A stretch of 64,000 nucleotides of DNA from Gp6-AA40 sp035293405 (GTDB lineage: Bacteria; Acidobacteriota; Vicinamibacteria; Vicinamibacterales; UBA2999): positions 1-64,000 of the forward strand of contig DATDOE010000093.1 of assembly GCA_035293405.1 (NCBI GenBank), read 5' to 3'. Each line of letters opens with the position of its first letter. The stretch's first letter is position 1. The notes beneath the pieces were generated by a model that was not told the origin of the DNA, did not search any database, and saw only the letters and a program-made list of their open reading frames with translations. The position numbers and the translations under genes are program-made. This document shows positions 1 to 8,109 of the stretch, in pieces.

Positions 1-2
1 GT

Positions 3-1286
3 GGCGAGGAGGGCCGGCGAGGCCAGGGGCTCAACATCACCGAGCTGAAGGACAAGAGCATCCAGCAGCTCACCCAGATCGCCAAGGACCTGAACGTCGC
101 CGGCGCGACGGGCATGCGCAAGCAGGAGCTGATCTTCCAGATCCTGAAGGCGCAGACCGAACAGAGCGGGTTCATCTTCTCCGAGGGTGTCCTCGAGGTG
201 CTGCCCGACGGCTTCGGCTTCCTGCGCGCGCCCGACTACAACTACCTGCCGGGCCCGGACGACATCTACGTGTCGCCGTCGCAGATTCGCAAGTTTGACC
301 TACAGACCGGCGACACCGTATCGGGGCAGATCCGGCCGCCCAAAGAGGGCGAGCGCTACTTCGCGCTCATCAAGGTCGAGGCCGTCAACTTCGAGCCGCC
401 CGAGCGGGCCCGCGAGAAGGTGTTCTTCGAGAACCTCACCCCGCTCTACCCGCAGGCGCGCATCATGCTCGAGACCGCCGCCGAGAATCTCTCGGCGCGC
501 GTGATGGACCTGATGACGCCGATCGGCAAGGGCCAACGCGGCCTGATCGTCGCGCCGCCCCGGACCGGCAAGACGATGCTGCTGCAGAGCATCGCCAACA
601 GCATTACCAAGAACCATCCGGAGGTGTACCTGATCGTGCTGCTCATCGACGAGCGGCCCGAAGAAGTCACCGACATGCAGCGTTCGGTTCGCGGGGAAGT
701 CATCTCCTCGACGTTCGATGAGCCGGCGCAGCGCCACGTGCAGGTCGCCGAGATGGTCATCGAAAAAGCCAAGCGGCTCGTCGAGCACAAGAAGGACGTC
801 GTCATCCTGCTCGACTCGATCACGCGTCTGGCCCGCGCCTACAACACCATCGTGCCCGCGTCGGGCAAGGTGCTCTCGGGCGGCGTGGACAGCAACGCGC
901 TGCAGCGGCCCAAGCGCTTCTTCGGTGCGGCGCGAAACATCGAGGAAGGCGGATCGCTCACGATCATCGCCACCGCGCTGGTCGACACCGGATCGCGCAT
1001 GGACGAGGTCATCTTCGAAGAGTTCAAGGGCACGGGCAACTCGGAAATCCATCTGGATCGCAAGCTGACCGATCGCCGTGTGTTCCCGTCGATCGACATC
1101 AGCAAGAGCGGGACCCGGAAGGAAGAGCTGCTGATGGCGAAGGAGGAGCTCAATCGCGTGTGGGTGTTGCGGAAAGTGCTGACGCCGCTCTCCCCCAGCG
1201 AGGCCATGGAGCTGCTGCTCTCGAAGATGGGCAAGACGAAGACGAACGGCGAGTTCCTGGCCGCCATGGCCGCTGGAAAGAGCTGA
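3..1286 (+). CDS. rho: Transcription termination factor Rho (5' end outside window)
   Basis: ATP-dependent hexameric RNA helicase that ends transcription at Rho-dependent sites. The frame is open from the first bases of the window, with Rho N-terminal sequence (LNITELKDKSIQQLTQIA) before the internal ATG at 114, so that ATG is not the start and the gene is 5' truncated by the window. Of the 427 visible residues, the RNA-binding cold-shock-like domain carries DGFGFLRAPDYNYLPGPDD. The Walker A motif APPRTGKT is near visible residue 184 and Walker B VVILLDS near 266. The Q/R-loop region LSGGVDSNALQRPKRFFGAA and the conserved GTGNSEIHLDR follow. Product assignment is secure. Confidence 0.98.
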   Translation, partial: GEEGRRGQGLNITELKDKSIQQLTQIAKDLNVAGATGMRKQELIFQILKAQTEQSGFIFSEGVLEVLPDGFGFLRAPDYNYLPGPDDIYVSPSQIRKFDLQTGDTVSGQIRPPKEGERYFALIKVEAVNFEPPERAREKVFFENLTPLYPQARIMLETAAENLSARVMDLMTPIGKGQRGLIVAPPRTGKTMLLQSIANSITKNHPEVYLIVLLIDERPEEVTDMQRSVRGEVISSTFDEPAQRHVQVAEMVIEKAKRLVEHKKDVVILLDSITRLARAYNTIVPASGKVLSGGVDSNALQRPKRFFGAARNIEEGGSLTIIATALVDTGSRMDEVIFEEFKGTGNSEIHLDRKLTDRRVFPSIDISKSGTRKEELLMAKEELNRVWVLRKVLTPLSPSEAMELLLSKMGKTKTNGEFLAAMAAGKS

Positions 1287-1288
1287 AC

Positions 1289-1420
1289 CGTTCCGAGTTC
1301 CAGGTTCCAGGTTCTCGCTAGCCGCATCGTTGACGATGGAACTCCAAACCGAGCACCAAGAACAGCGCACTGAGAACCAGAACCTGGCAACGGGGAACCC
1401 GGAACCCGGAACCGCGCCGA
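1289..1420. repeat. Inverted array of 'gttccag/gaacc' words
   Basis: The left part repeats gttccaggttccaggttc. The right part carries the complement-like words gaaccagaacctgg and ggaacccggaacccggaacc, so the spacer can fold on itself. It lies between rho and the glycosyltransferase and runs into that frame, where it encodes a low-complexity N-terminus. It has the same architecture as other spacer arrays in this window but a different word. Confidence 0.7.
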
Positions 1421-2148
1421 CGCACGTCGCCGTCCGAAGACACGGCGCCAGGACGGCGCTCGAGGCGCCCCTGCTCTCCGTCGTCATGCCGGTCTACAAC
1501 GAGCTCGCGACGATCGACGAGATCATCCCGCGCGTGCTCGCCGTGCCGATCCCGATTGAGCTGATCGTCGTGGACGATTGCTCGACCGACGGGACACGGC
1601 AGCGTCTCGACTCCCTCCAGCGGGAGTACGGATTCACGCTGCTGCTCCAGGAGCGCAATCAAGGCAAGGGCGCCGCGCTCCGGCGCGGCTTCACCGCCGT
1701 GACCGGCAACATCGTCGCGATTCAGGATGCCGACCTGGAGTACTCCCCCGAGGAGCTCCCACAGCTCGCCGAGCTGATCATCGAGGGACGGGCCGATGTG
1801 GTCTACGGGTCCAGGTTCCTCGGCCGCCACCGCGTGTTCCTGTTCACGCACTACCTCGGTAACCAGGTGCTGACGCTCGTCACCAACATCCTGTACAACA
1901 CGATGTTGACGGACATGGAGACCTGCTACAAGGTGATGCGCCGGGAAGTGCTTCAAGACCTCAACCTGACGTCGAACGGCTTCGGCATCGAGCCAGAGAT
2001 GACGGCGAAGATCTTCAAGCGAGGCTACCGCGTCTACGAGGTCCCGATCAGCTACGACGGGCGCGGCTACGACGAGGGCAAGAAGATCAGCTGGCGTGAC
2101 GGCGTCGTCGCGCTGTGGGTACTGCTGCGCCACCGCTTTACACGGTAG
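1336..2148 (+). CDS. Family 2 glycosyltransferase (DPM1-like)
   Basis: Likely transfers a sugar from a nucleotide donor to a polyprenyl phosphate or glycan at the inner face of the membrane. It has a GT-A fold with LLSVVMPVYNE at the domain start, the nucleotide-binding VVDDCSTDGT, ERNQGKGAALRRGF, the DxD-type IQDADLEY, and the late FGIEPEMTAKI and VPISYDGR motifs of DPM1/DPG-synthase-like enzymes. No C-terminal membrane segments are seen, so it is a soluble short form. The first ~45 residues come from a repeat array and are probably not conserved; a TTG at 1330 is also possible, and the true start may lie further downstream. The stop codon lies inside a perfect palindrome. The next gene is an O-antigen-ligase-like protein, suggesting a surface glycan role. 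Confidence 0.88.
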   Translation: MELQTEHQEQRTENQNLATGNPEPGTAPTHVAVRRHGARTALEAPLLSVVMPVYNELATIDEIIPRVLAVPIPIELIVVDDCSTDGTRQRLDSLQREYGFTLLLQERNQGKGAALRRGFTAVTGNIVAIQDADLEYSPEELPQLAELIIEGRADVVYGSRFLGRHRVFLFTHYLGNQVLTLVTNILYNTMLTDMETCYKVMRREVLQDLNLTSNGFGIEPEMTAKIFKRGYRVYEVPISYDGRGYDEGKKISWRDGVVALWVLLRHRFTR

Positions 2149-2172
2149 GGGCGACGCATGCGTCGCCCCTAC
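2145..2172. repeat. Perfect 28-nt palindrome at glycosyltransferase stop
   Basis: The arms GTAGGGGCGACGCA and TGCGTCGCCCCTAC are exact reverse complements. The TAG stop of the glycosyltransferase (2146-2148) is part of the left arm. A degenerate half copy (cgcatgcgtcgcctttacg) follows at about 2181-2199. The GTAG/CTAC ends match those of other hairpin repeats here. It could act as a terminator, but there is no T tract. Confidence 0.85.
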
Positions 2173-2214
2173 ATTTGACGCGCATGCGTCGCCTTTACGC
2201 GTAACGCCCTGCCT

Positions 2215-4227
2215 ATGCTCGAGCGTGTCAGCAAGACGGCTGCGGCCTCGTCGATCCTGCTGATCCTGCTCCTCGCGCTGGCCGTCCATCCGGACATGAC
2301 GTGGACGCTTCGCGTCCTCAGCGCGGCGGCGCTGGTCGCGGGATGGCTGGCCGCCACACCGTCACGCTCCTTCATCCACATCTGGGTGTTCCTCGCGCCG
2401 CTGGCGCCGGCATGCCTTCGGCTGCTCGCCGGTCGCGAGGGTCCGGTGCTCGACGTCGTATGGATGGCCGGGCTCGCGGGCGGGCTGCTGCGAGTGACTC
2501 CCTGGTCGCGGTGGGCGCTGGATGCGCCATGGAATGTGCTGCTTGGGGGATGGACCCTCACCCTGTCGCTTGCCTGGCCCATCCTCGTCGCCCGTGAGAT
2601 CGGCTTCCACGCGGCGGGTATTCGCGACGCAGGGGCGATCAACTCGTCATCGTTGATGTCGGCGCCACAGGCCGCCACCTGGATCATGTACGTCGTCGTC
2701 GCCCAGCTGCTTGGCGCGCTCTGGTACGAATGGGTGCGAGGTGCTCTCGCGGCGGGGAAACCGCGCATGCCACGGGTGATTCATGCACTGTGGATGGGCG
2801 TCACGGCGGCGAGCCTCGTGGCCGTGGTCCAGGGCACGGTTGACCTCGGGTTCCTCAGCACGGACTTCTGGGCGTCGCTGCGGCGGGCGACCGGCACGAT
2901 GCTCGACGCGAATTCGTATGGGGTGTGCGCGGCGCTCGCCGCGCCCATCGCCTTTCTCTCGATGCGGACGCTTGCGCCGCAACGACCGGCCGCGGCTGTC
3001 GCCGTCTTCGCGCTCAACTGGGCAGGCCTGTGGATGTCCGGATCGCGAACCGCCTTCCTGTGCGGCACATTCGGGACCGTGGGGTTGTTGATCGGACTCT
3101 GGCGCGAGCGTCGTTCTCTCGCGCCGGCGCGGACCCTGCTCACCACGTCCGCGCTGATTGCCGCCGCGATCGTCGTGCTCATCGCGGCGGGAACGATCGG
3201 TCCGATCCAGCGCATGCTGGAAGTTCCGATCGGACGGGCCGGGATCTCCTTTCTGTGGAACCGCGGTGGCTATGGGCCGATCGCGCTGCAGATGACGCGC
3301 GACTACCCGCTGACCGGCGTCGGTGTGGGCAGCTATCGCGTGCTCGCGCCCGATTACTGGCGGGCCATCGCCAATGACTCGCTGCCGCTCGACAACGCGC
3401 AGAACTGGTGGCGCCACCAGATCGCCGAGCTCGGCGTGTTCGGCGGCGTGCTGGTGATCGGGTTCTCCGTGCTCGTGGGATGGCGCGTGCTCACCGGCCG
3501 CGGGCTCCAGCAGGACGTGGCGATCTCGTCAACGATTCGTGGACTGCTGCTTGGCCTGGGCGCCTGTTCCCTCTTCGGCGTGCCGACACAGAATCCTGTG
3601 GTCCTGCTGTGGCTCTTCTCTCTCGTCGCGTGGTTCTTGGCCTTCGTGCCCGACACCCGCTCGCGCGACGAGGAGCGTGGCCCGTGGATACGAGCGGGCT
3701 GGGGCATCGCTTTCGGGCTCGCCATCGCCTACGCCGCGGGACACCTGCTTCTGGCGACCGGCTCTCTGGGCGTGGCCCAGCGCGCCGAGCGTGCGCATCG
3801 CGAGTACGTGGCCGGCGCCTATCCGCCCGAGCCGCTGCCGAACGCCAACGAGTTCCGGTGGACGGCCCAGGACGCACGGTTCGTCTGGCCCGCACGGACG
3901 CGCTGGCTGGTGATCCGGTTCTGGGCTCATCACCCCGACATCGCCGCAAACCCCGTGCGCGTGACCCTGACCAGCCCGTGTGGCGTCCTATTCGATGGGG
4001 CCCTCACGACCACCGACCCGGTCAGCCTGGGAGTCACCCTTCCGGAGGGGCAGCCGGCCCTTCTGGCGTCGCTGCACGTCTCCAGGACCTGGAAGCCGTC
4101 GGACCAGGGCGGGGACGACGACCGGGACCTTGGCGTGGGGATCGTGGCCGATTTCGTGAGCGATCCCGTCCTGGCCACGGCCCAGACGAGGGCGGTCACG
4201 GTGTCGGCCTGCAAGGCTGGTATATAA
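2215..4227 (+). CDS. O-antigen ligase / polymerase-like membrane protein
   Basis: 670-residue polytopic inner-membrane protein with roughly a dozen hydrophobic segments in residues 1-520, then a soluble C-terminal part of about 150 residues. The Wzy_C/O-antigen ligase signature is visible: YPLTGVGVGSYRVLAP followed by NWWRHQIAELGVFGG, the large periplasmic loop region of WaaL/Wzy-like enzymes. These transfer or polymerise undecaprenyl-linked glycans. The neighbouring GT2 enzyme fits a glycan pathway. The start is the first ATG after the palindromic repeat. The stop TAA is embedded in the -10 element of rpmE. Which glycan it handles cannot be read from sequence. Confidence 0.85.
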   Translation: MLERVSKTAAASSILLILLLALAVHPDMTWTLRVLSAAALVAGWLAATPSRSFIHIWVFLAPLAPACLRLLAGREGPVLDVVWMAGLAGGLLRVTPWSRWALDAPWNVLLGGWTLTLSLAWPILVAREIGFHAAGIRDAGAINSSSLMSAPQAATWIMYVVVAQLLGALWYEWVRGALAAGKPRMPRVIHALWMGVTAASLVAVVQGTVDLGFLSTDFWASLRRATGTMLDANSYGVCAALAAPIAFLSMRTLAPQRPAAAVAVFALNWAGLWMSGSRTAFLCGTFGTVGLLIGLWRERRSLAPARTLLTTSALIAAAIVVLIAAGTIGPIQRMLEVPIGRAGISFLWNRGGYGPIALQMTRDYPLTGVGVGSYRVLAPDYWRAIANDSLPLDNAQNWWRHQIAELGVFGGVLVIGFSVLVGWRVLTGRGLQQDVAISSTIRGLLLGLGACSLFGVPTQNPVVLLWLFSLVAWFLAFVPDTRSRDEERGPWIRAGWGIAFGLAIAYAAGHLLLATGSLGVAQRAERAHREYVAGAYPPEPLPNANEFRWTAQDARFVWPARTRWLVIRFWAHHPDIAANPVRVTLTSPCGVLFDGALTTTDPVSLGVTLPEGQPALLASLHVSRTWKPSDQGGDDDRDLGVGIVADFVSDPVLATAQTRAVTVSACKAGI

Positions 4228-4254
4228 TTTCGGTTTCCACCAGAGTCGAAGGAG
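4223..4254 (+). promoter_or_regulatory. rpmE promoter -10 and Shine-Dalgarno
   Basis: A perfect TATAAT lies at 4223-4228, overlapping the stop codon of the upstream gene. AAGGAG follows at about 4249-4254, seven bases before the GTG at 4261. No convincing -35 hexamer is seen at the right spacing. Confidence 0.6.
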
Positions 4255-4260
4255 CAGCCA

Positions 4261-4554
4261 GTGAAGGAAGGGATCCACCCGAAGTACCAGGAGGTCGAGG
4301 CTCGTTGCGCGTGCGGCAACACCTTCAAGACGCGCTCGACCAAGTCCGAGCTGCACCTTGAGATCTGCTCAGCCTGCCATCCCTTCTTCACGGGACGTCA
4401 GAAGCTCATCGACACCGAAGGTCGCGTCGAGCGGTTCACCAAGAAGTTCGGCCTGCAGACGTCCGAGCAGCGCAAGACGGCCGCCAAAGCCGTCAAGGCA
4501 ACCAAGACTCCTGCTGGCGCGGTGAAGAAGGCCAAGAAAACCGTCACCGCGTAA
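4261..4554 (+). CDS. rpmE: 50S ribosomal protein L31, zinc-binding type
   Basis: Component of the large ribosomal subunit. It starts at GTG with a good Shine-Dalgarno. MKEGIHPKYQEVEARCACGNTF-type sequence carries the zinc ligands C16, C18, C36 and C39, so this is the C+ form rather than the zinc-free paralogue. At 97 residues it is longer than the usual ~66-75. The extra tail from about residue 72 is rich in Lys and Ala (KAVKATKTPAGAVKKAKKTV) and probably disordered and RNA-binding. It appears monocistronic with its own -10. Confidence 0.97.
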   Translation: MKEGIHPKYQEVEARCACGNTFKTRSTKSELHLEICSACHPFFTGRQKLIDTEGRVERFTKKFGLQTSEQRKTAAKAVKATKTPAGAVKKAKKTVTA

Positions 4555-4587
4555 CGACCGGTCGCCTTCCCGCCTTCTCCGCCAGAT

Positions 4588-4604
4588 CTCAGGAATAACC
4601 TGAG
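4588..4604. terminator. Possible small hairpin after rpmE
   Basis: CTCAGG-aataa-CCTGAG forms a 6-bp stem 33 bases after the rpmE stop. There is no T tract, so terminator function is only a guess. Nothing else recognisable is seen between 4605 and 4714. Confidence 0.3.
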
Positions 4605-4714
4605 TCATTCAAGGTAGGCCCGAGCTGGGTCGATTTCTGTTCCAGCAACTGTCTGCTCAATGACAGGCTCGTCCGCCGCGTACGAGGCCTGACTGACGAA
4701 AGCGACGTGAAGCA

Positions 4715-6640
4715 ATGCGACGCATCCTCGACGGGCTGCGGATTTCTCAGCGACTGTTGCTCATCAGCGCGGCGTTCATGCTGCCGCTGGGAGTCAGCCT
4801 GTATGTCGTGGTGATGAACGGCAACGCGACGATCCGGTTCAGCCAATTCGAACTCTACGGGAACGAGTACCAGCGGCCGCTCGAGGCGTTGCTGCAGGGG
4901 CTCTCCGAACACCAGCAGACCGCCTCCGCGCTCGCGTCAGGTGACCAGGCTCAGAAGGCCGGCGCCGGCGAGGCCGAACAGCGGGTCGAGCGTGCCTTCG
5001 ACGCACTCGAAGAGGTCGACCGGCGGCTGGGCGAGACGCTGCAGTTCACGACCGCAGGTCTGACCCAGCGCAAGCGCCAGCACGTCGCGCTGAGTACGGT
5101 CAGGAACGAATGGCAGGATGTGAAGTCGTCCACGGCCACGGCGTCATCACTCGCGTCCGTCATCGAGCGGCATACGCATCTCGCGCAGGATGTGCGCACC
5201 ATGATCGCGCACGCCGGCGACACGTCCAACCTGATCCTGGATCCCGATCTGGACAGCTACTACACGATGGACGTCACGCTGCTGGCCTTGCCCCAGACCC
5301 AGGACCGCATCTCGAACATCATTGCGTTTGCGCAGGCGCTCTCCGCGAAGAATGCGGTGTCAGACCAGGACCGCGTGCAGATGGCGGTGCACGCCGCGCT
5401 GCTGAAGGAGAGCGATGTGGCCCGTATCGTGGCCGACGTGGATGTCGCCCTCAACGAGGACACGAACTTTATGGGCACCAGCGAGACGCTGCAGAAGAAC
5501 CTGCCCCCAGCCGTGAAGAGCTACGTCGCGGCAGCCAGCGCGCTGGCTGATGCGCTCGGCCGGGCCGCCGCGGGCGAGGTGGCCGCGACGGCGGTTGTGG
5601 CGGCGGGCAGCACCGCGCGCGACGCGAGCTTCACCGTGTGGAAGGTCGCCGTCGACGAACTGGATACGCTGCTGCAGACACGAGTCGATCACTACTCCTC
5701 GTCCAGGCTGTGGGCGCTTGGGCTCTGTGCCCTGGCCTCGCTGTGTGCGCAAGCCGTCGTGTTCGGGATCGGACGGAGCATCACGCAGCCGCTGACGGCC
5801 ACGAGCTCGGAGCTCGGGACCAACGCGCAGCAGATCGTCTCGGCCGCCGGCGAGGTCGCGGCCTCGGCGCAATCGCTGTCGCACGGAGCGACCGAGCAGG
5901 CGGCCGCCCTCGAAGAGACGTCGGCGTCGATGGAAGAAATGGCGTCGATGACGCAACGGAACGCCGAGAACTCACAAGCCGCAGCGAGCCTGATGAGCCA
6001 GGTCGACGAGCGGGTGAAAGAGTCCAACGGCGCGCTGGCGGAGCTGGTGGTGTCCATGGCGTCGATTCAGGACGCGAGCCTGCAGGTCGCGAAGATCATC
6101 AAGACCATCGACGACATCGCGTTCCAGACGAACATTCTGGCGCTCAATGCCGCGGTCGAAGCGGCGAGGGCCGGTGAGGCGGGGATGGGCTTCGCGGTCG
6201 TGGCCGACGAGGTCAGAAACCTTGCCCAGCGTTCCGCGCAAGCGGCCAAAGACACCGCCGCCCTGATCGAAGCGTCGATCGACAGAGCCAAGCGCGGGAA
6301 CGTCAGGGTGGAACAGGTGGCTGGTTCGATCTCGGGCATCACCGAGAGCGTCGTCACGGTGAAGAGCCTCGTGGACCAGGTGAGCGTGGCCAGTCGCGAG
6401 CAGGCGCAGGGGATCGAGCAGGTCTCGCAGGCGCTCGCGCAGATGGAGACGATCACGCAGACGAACGCGGCGACGGCAGAAGAGAGCGCGGCCTCGAGCG
6501 AAGAGCTGAACGCACAGGCCGAAGTATTGCTGTCGGCAGTGGCCCAGCTCCGGGCGATGGTCGACGGGGTCCAGCGGCAGGAGACCACGATGATGGCGAG
6601 CGTGCCGCCAACGACTGCCGCCTACCGGAACGCCGCTTAG
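4715..6640 (+). CDS. Methyl-accepting chemotaxis protein
   Basis: Transmembrane chemoreceptor, 641 residues. TM1 is at about 12-33, a helical periplasmic sensor region at 34-330 and TM2 at about 331-353. The cytoplasmic signalling helices follow at once. The tip hairpin is clear at about 462-505 (IDDIAFQTNILALNAAVEAA, MGFAVVADEVRNLAQRS), the site that binds CheA/CheW. Only a remnant of a HAMP domain is visible after TM2 (SITQPLTATSSELG), a known layout for a subset of MCPs. Glu/Gln pairs flanking the tip are candidate methylation sites. No other che genes are in the window, so it is an orphan receptor whose ligand is unknown. Confidence 0.93.
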   Translation: MRRILDGLRISQRLLLISAAFMLPLGVSLYVVVMNGNATIRFSQFELYGNEYQRPLEALLQGLSEHQQTASALASGDQAQKAGAGEAEQRVERAFDALEEVDRRLGETLQFTTAGLTQRKRQHVALSTVRNEWQDVKSSTATASSLASVIERHTHLAQDVRTMIAHAGDTSNLILDPDLDSYYTMDVTLLALPQTQDRISNIIAFAQALSAKNAVSDQDRVQMAVHAALLKESDVARIVADVDVALNEDTNFMGTSETLQKNLPPAVKSYVAAASALADALGRAAAGEVAATAVVAAGSTARDASFTVWKVAVDELDTLLQTRVDHYSSSRLWALGLCALASLCAQAVVFGIGRSITQPLTATSSELGTNAQQIVSAAGEVAASAQSLSHGATEQAAALEETSASMEEMASMTQRNAENSQAAASLMSQVDERVKESNGALAELVVSMASIQDASLQVAKIIKTIDDIAFQTNILALNAAVEAARAGEAGMGFAVVADEVRNLAQRSAQAAKDTAALIEASIDRAKRGNVRVEQVAGSISGITESVVTVKSLVDQVSVASREQAQGIEQVSQALAQMETITQTNAATAEESAASSEELNAQAEVLLSAVAQLRAMVDGVQRQETTMMASVPPTTAAYRNAA

Positions 6641-8109
6641 AAAAGCGGCACCGCCTGCGATTGCGACCCGAGCTTGCGATCGAGCCGCGCGAGCCGGTAC
6701 GCGGTCGCCTGTCTCCGCGCCGCGCTGTTGTCCACCTGCAGCGACCGCAACGCAAAGCCGCGAGCCGACAGCGGATCGCGAAGGCGGTGCTCGAGGTGTA
6801 CGGCAAGTGCCTCTGACGCCTCGCGCACGAGCGGCTGCGGACAGAGGTCGAGGTCCAGCAGGCGACGCCAGGCCGCGGCAGCCTCCTCGAATCTCCGCAT
6901 CCGCCGGGAGAGAACCGCAAACGCCCGGAGCGCTTCGGCGCGAACACCCTCGTCTTCGCTCTCGGTATCCGCGGCGCGAGCAAAACATGCCCTCGCGTCG
7001 ATCATCATGCCCCCGCGCTCGTACAAGCGACCGAGCCCCAGCGCTTCGCGTGCCGTGCTCGCGCCGGGCGCGCCTTCGTCCAGCAACTGGGCCGCGCGCG
7101 CAGTAACCAGTGCAAGCGACAGCAGGTCCAGCCGGTTGTGCTCGAGCACGGCTTCGAGTGGCCGGGCATCGCCGCTCCGCACGTAGCGGAAGTAGCGGGC
7201 GGGAATCTCGAAGCCGGGCACGTCGCCCTCACGAACGTAACCGCACAGCGTCTGCTCGAGCGTGCTCAGACGGCAGCTCGATGACACCTTCGTCGATCCC
7301 GAATCGATCGCGGCCGACATCGGCCGGCCGTTGTGTCCAGCTTCAGCCGAACCGTCGTAGTGTCCGGCTTCCGCCTCCGCGGAACGCTTCGGCGGACCAC
7401 CGTAGCCTTGGCGAAGGTGGTTAGCCGGACCGTGCCGTGCGGGTTCCTCAGAGCTCCGCCACATGCGGCGCGCCGGATGCAGCATGTCGATGTGCGGCAG
7501 CCCGGCAAAGGGCGTCGACATGCGGTGGAGCGCGAACCGCGTTTCGATCAGCGGAAGGTCAAACGACTTTCCGTTGTAGGTGACGACCGTACCGGACGTC
7601 TCGGCCAGCTCGCGGACCGCTTCGAGCAGCACACGTTCGGCGGCAAAGCTCGAGAGAAAAAACTGCCGCACCCGAAACGTCCCGCCGGCAAACCACGCAC
7701 AGCCGACCAGGAACGCATAGGTGCCGGCGCCTCCCGCGAGACCGGTCGTCTCGAGATCGACAAAGAGCAGATTGCCGCCGCACGCGGTGTCAGCCAGCAG
7801 CGACAGCCTTGGCCAGAGGCCGTCGGACGGCGGCAGGGCGTCGGCCAGCACCATCGAGCCATGGCGATAGCCAGGCACGTAGGTCCGATCGACAACGAGA
7901 AAGCGGTGACCGTCCGATTCGCGCCATTGCCCGTCGAGGACCTCGGCGGCCGTGTCGTCCTGGGCCGCCTGAAGGCGGCCCCCACGACCGTCCGGTGCGG
8001 CTTCGTCGAGACCTTCTTGGTAGGGGCCGCCGTCGTAGGGGCCGCCTTTAGGCGGCCCACCACCACCCGGACGAATAACGCCGCGAAGTCGATCGGCGAG
8101 TGTCGTCAT
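6637..8109 (-). CDS. mrfB: MrfB/YprB-like DEDDh 3'-5' exonuclease with TPR-like tail
   Basis: 490 residues. The RNase H-like exonuclease domain shows LLFVDLETTG (D118, E120), TYNGKSFDLPLI (D184) and LEHNRLDLLSL (H324, D328), the DEDDh set. A helical repeat region follows from about 350. In Bacillus subtilis, YprB (MrfB) works with the helicase YprA (MrfA) in repair of mitomycin C damage. Here the helicase gene is immediately upstream with a 4-base overlap (8106-8109), supporting the same partnership. Two stretches look alien: residues ~14-50, and residues ~219-277 between DMLHPARRMWR and CRLSTLEQ. Both are translated interspersed repeats (for example LRQGYGGPPKR and AGHYDG). The catalytic set is otherwise complete. 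Confidence 0.85.
   Translation of the reverse strand: MTTLADRLRGVIRPGGGGPPKGGPYDGGPYQEGLDEAAPDGRGGRLQAAQDDTAAEVLDGQWRESDGHRFLVVDRTYVPGYRHGSMVLADALPPSDGLWPRLSLLADTACGGNLLFVDLETTGLAGGAGTYAFLVGCAWFAGGTFRVRQFFLSSFAAERVLLEAVRELAETSGTVVTYNGKSFDLPLIETRFALHRMSTPFAGLPHIDMLHPARRMWRSSEEPARHGPANHLRQGYGGPPKRSAEAEAGHYDGSAEAGHNGRPMSAAIDSGSTKVSSSCRLSTLEQTLCGYVREGDVPGFEIPARYFRYVRSGDARPLEAVLEHNRLDLLSLALVTARAAQLLDEGAPGASTAREALGLGRLYERGGMMIDARACFARAADTESEDEGVRAEALRAFAVLSRRMRRFEEAAAAWRRLLDLDLCPQPLVREASEALAVHLEHRLRDPLSARGFALRSLQVDNSAARRQATAYRLARLDRKLGSQSQAVPLF
7333..7417 (-). repeat. Interspersed repeats inside mrfB exonuclease domain
   Basis: On the minus strand this reads CTTCGCCAAGGCTACGGTGG, then GAAGCCGGACACTACGACGG, then GGCTGAAGCTGGACACAACG. 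The second and third are variants of the hairpin unit found between genes at 13763 and 48483. All are translated in frame as LRQGYGGPPKR...AGHYDGSAEAGHNG. Confidence 0.85.
7962..8058. repeat. Hairpin repeats in the 5' part of mrfB
   Basis: GGGCCGCCTGAAGGCGGCCC at 7962-7981 is an 8-bp perfect stem with a TGAA loop. A second copy at 8039-8058 has the same stem with a TTTA loop and is preceded by GTAG. A half copy TAGGGGCCGCC lies at 8021-8031. All are in the translated N-terminal region of mrfB (GGGPPKGGPYDGGPYQ). Confidence 0.88.

Noticed and set aside
114..116. ATG at 114 as the start of rho
   Set aside because: The same frame continues upstream with conserved Rho N-terminal residues; the real start is outside the window.
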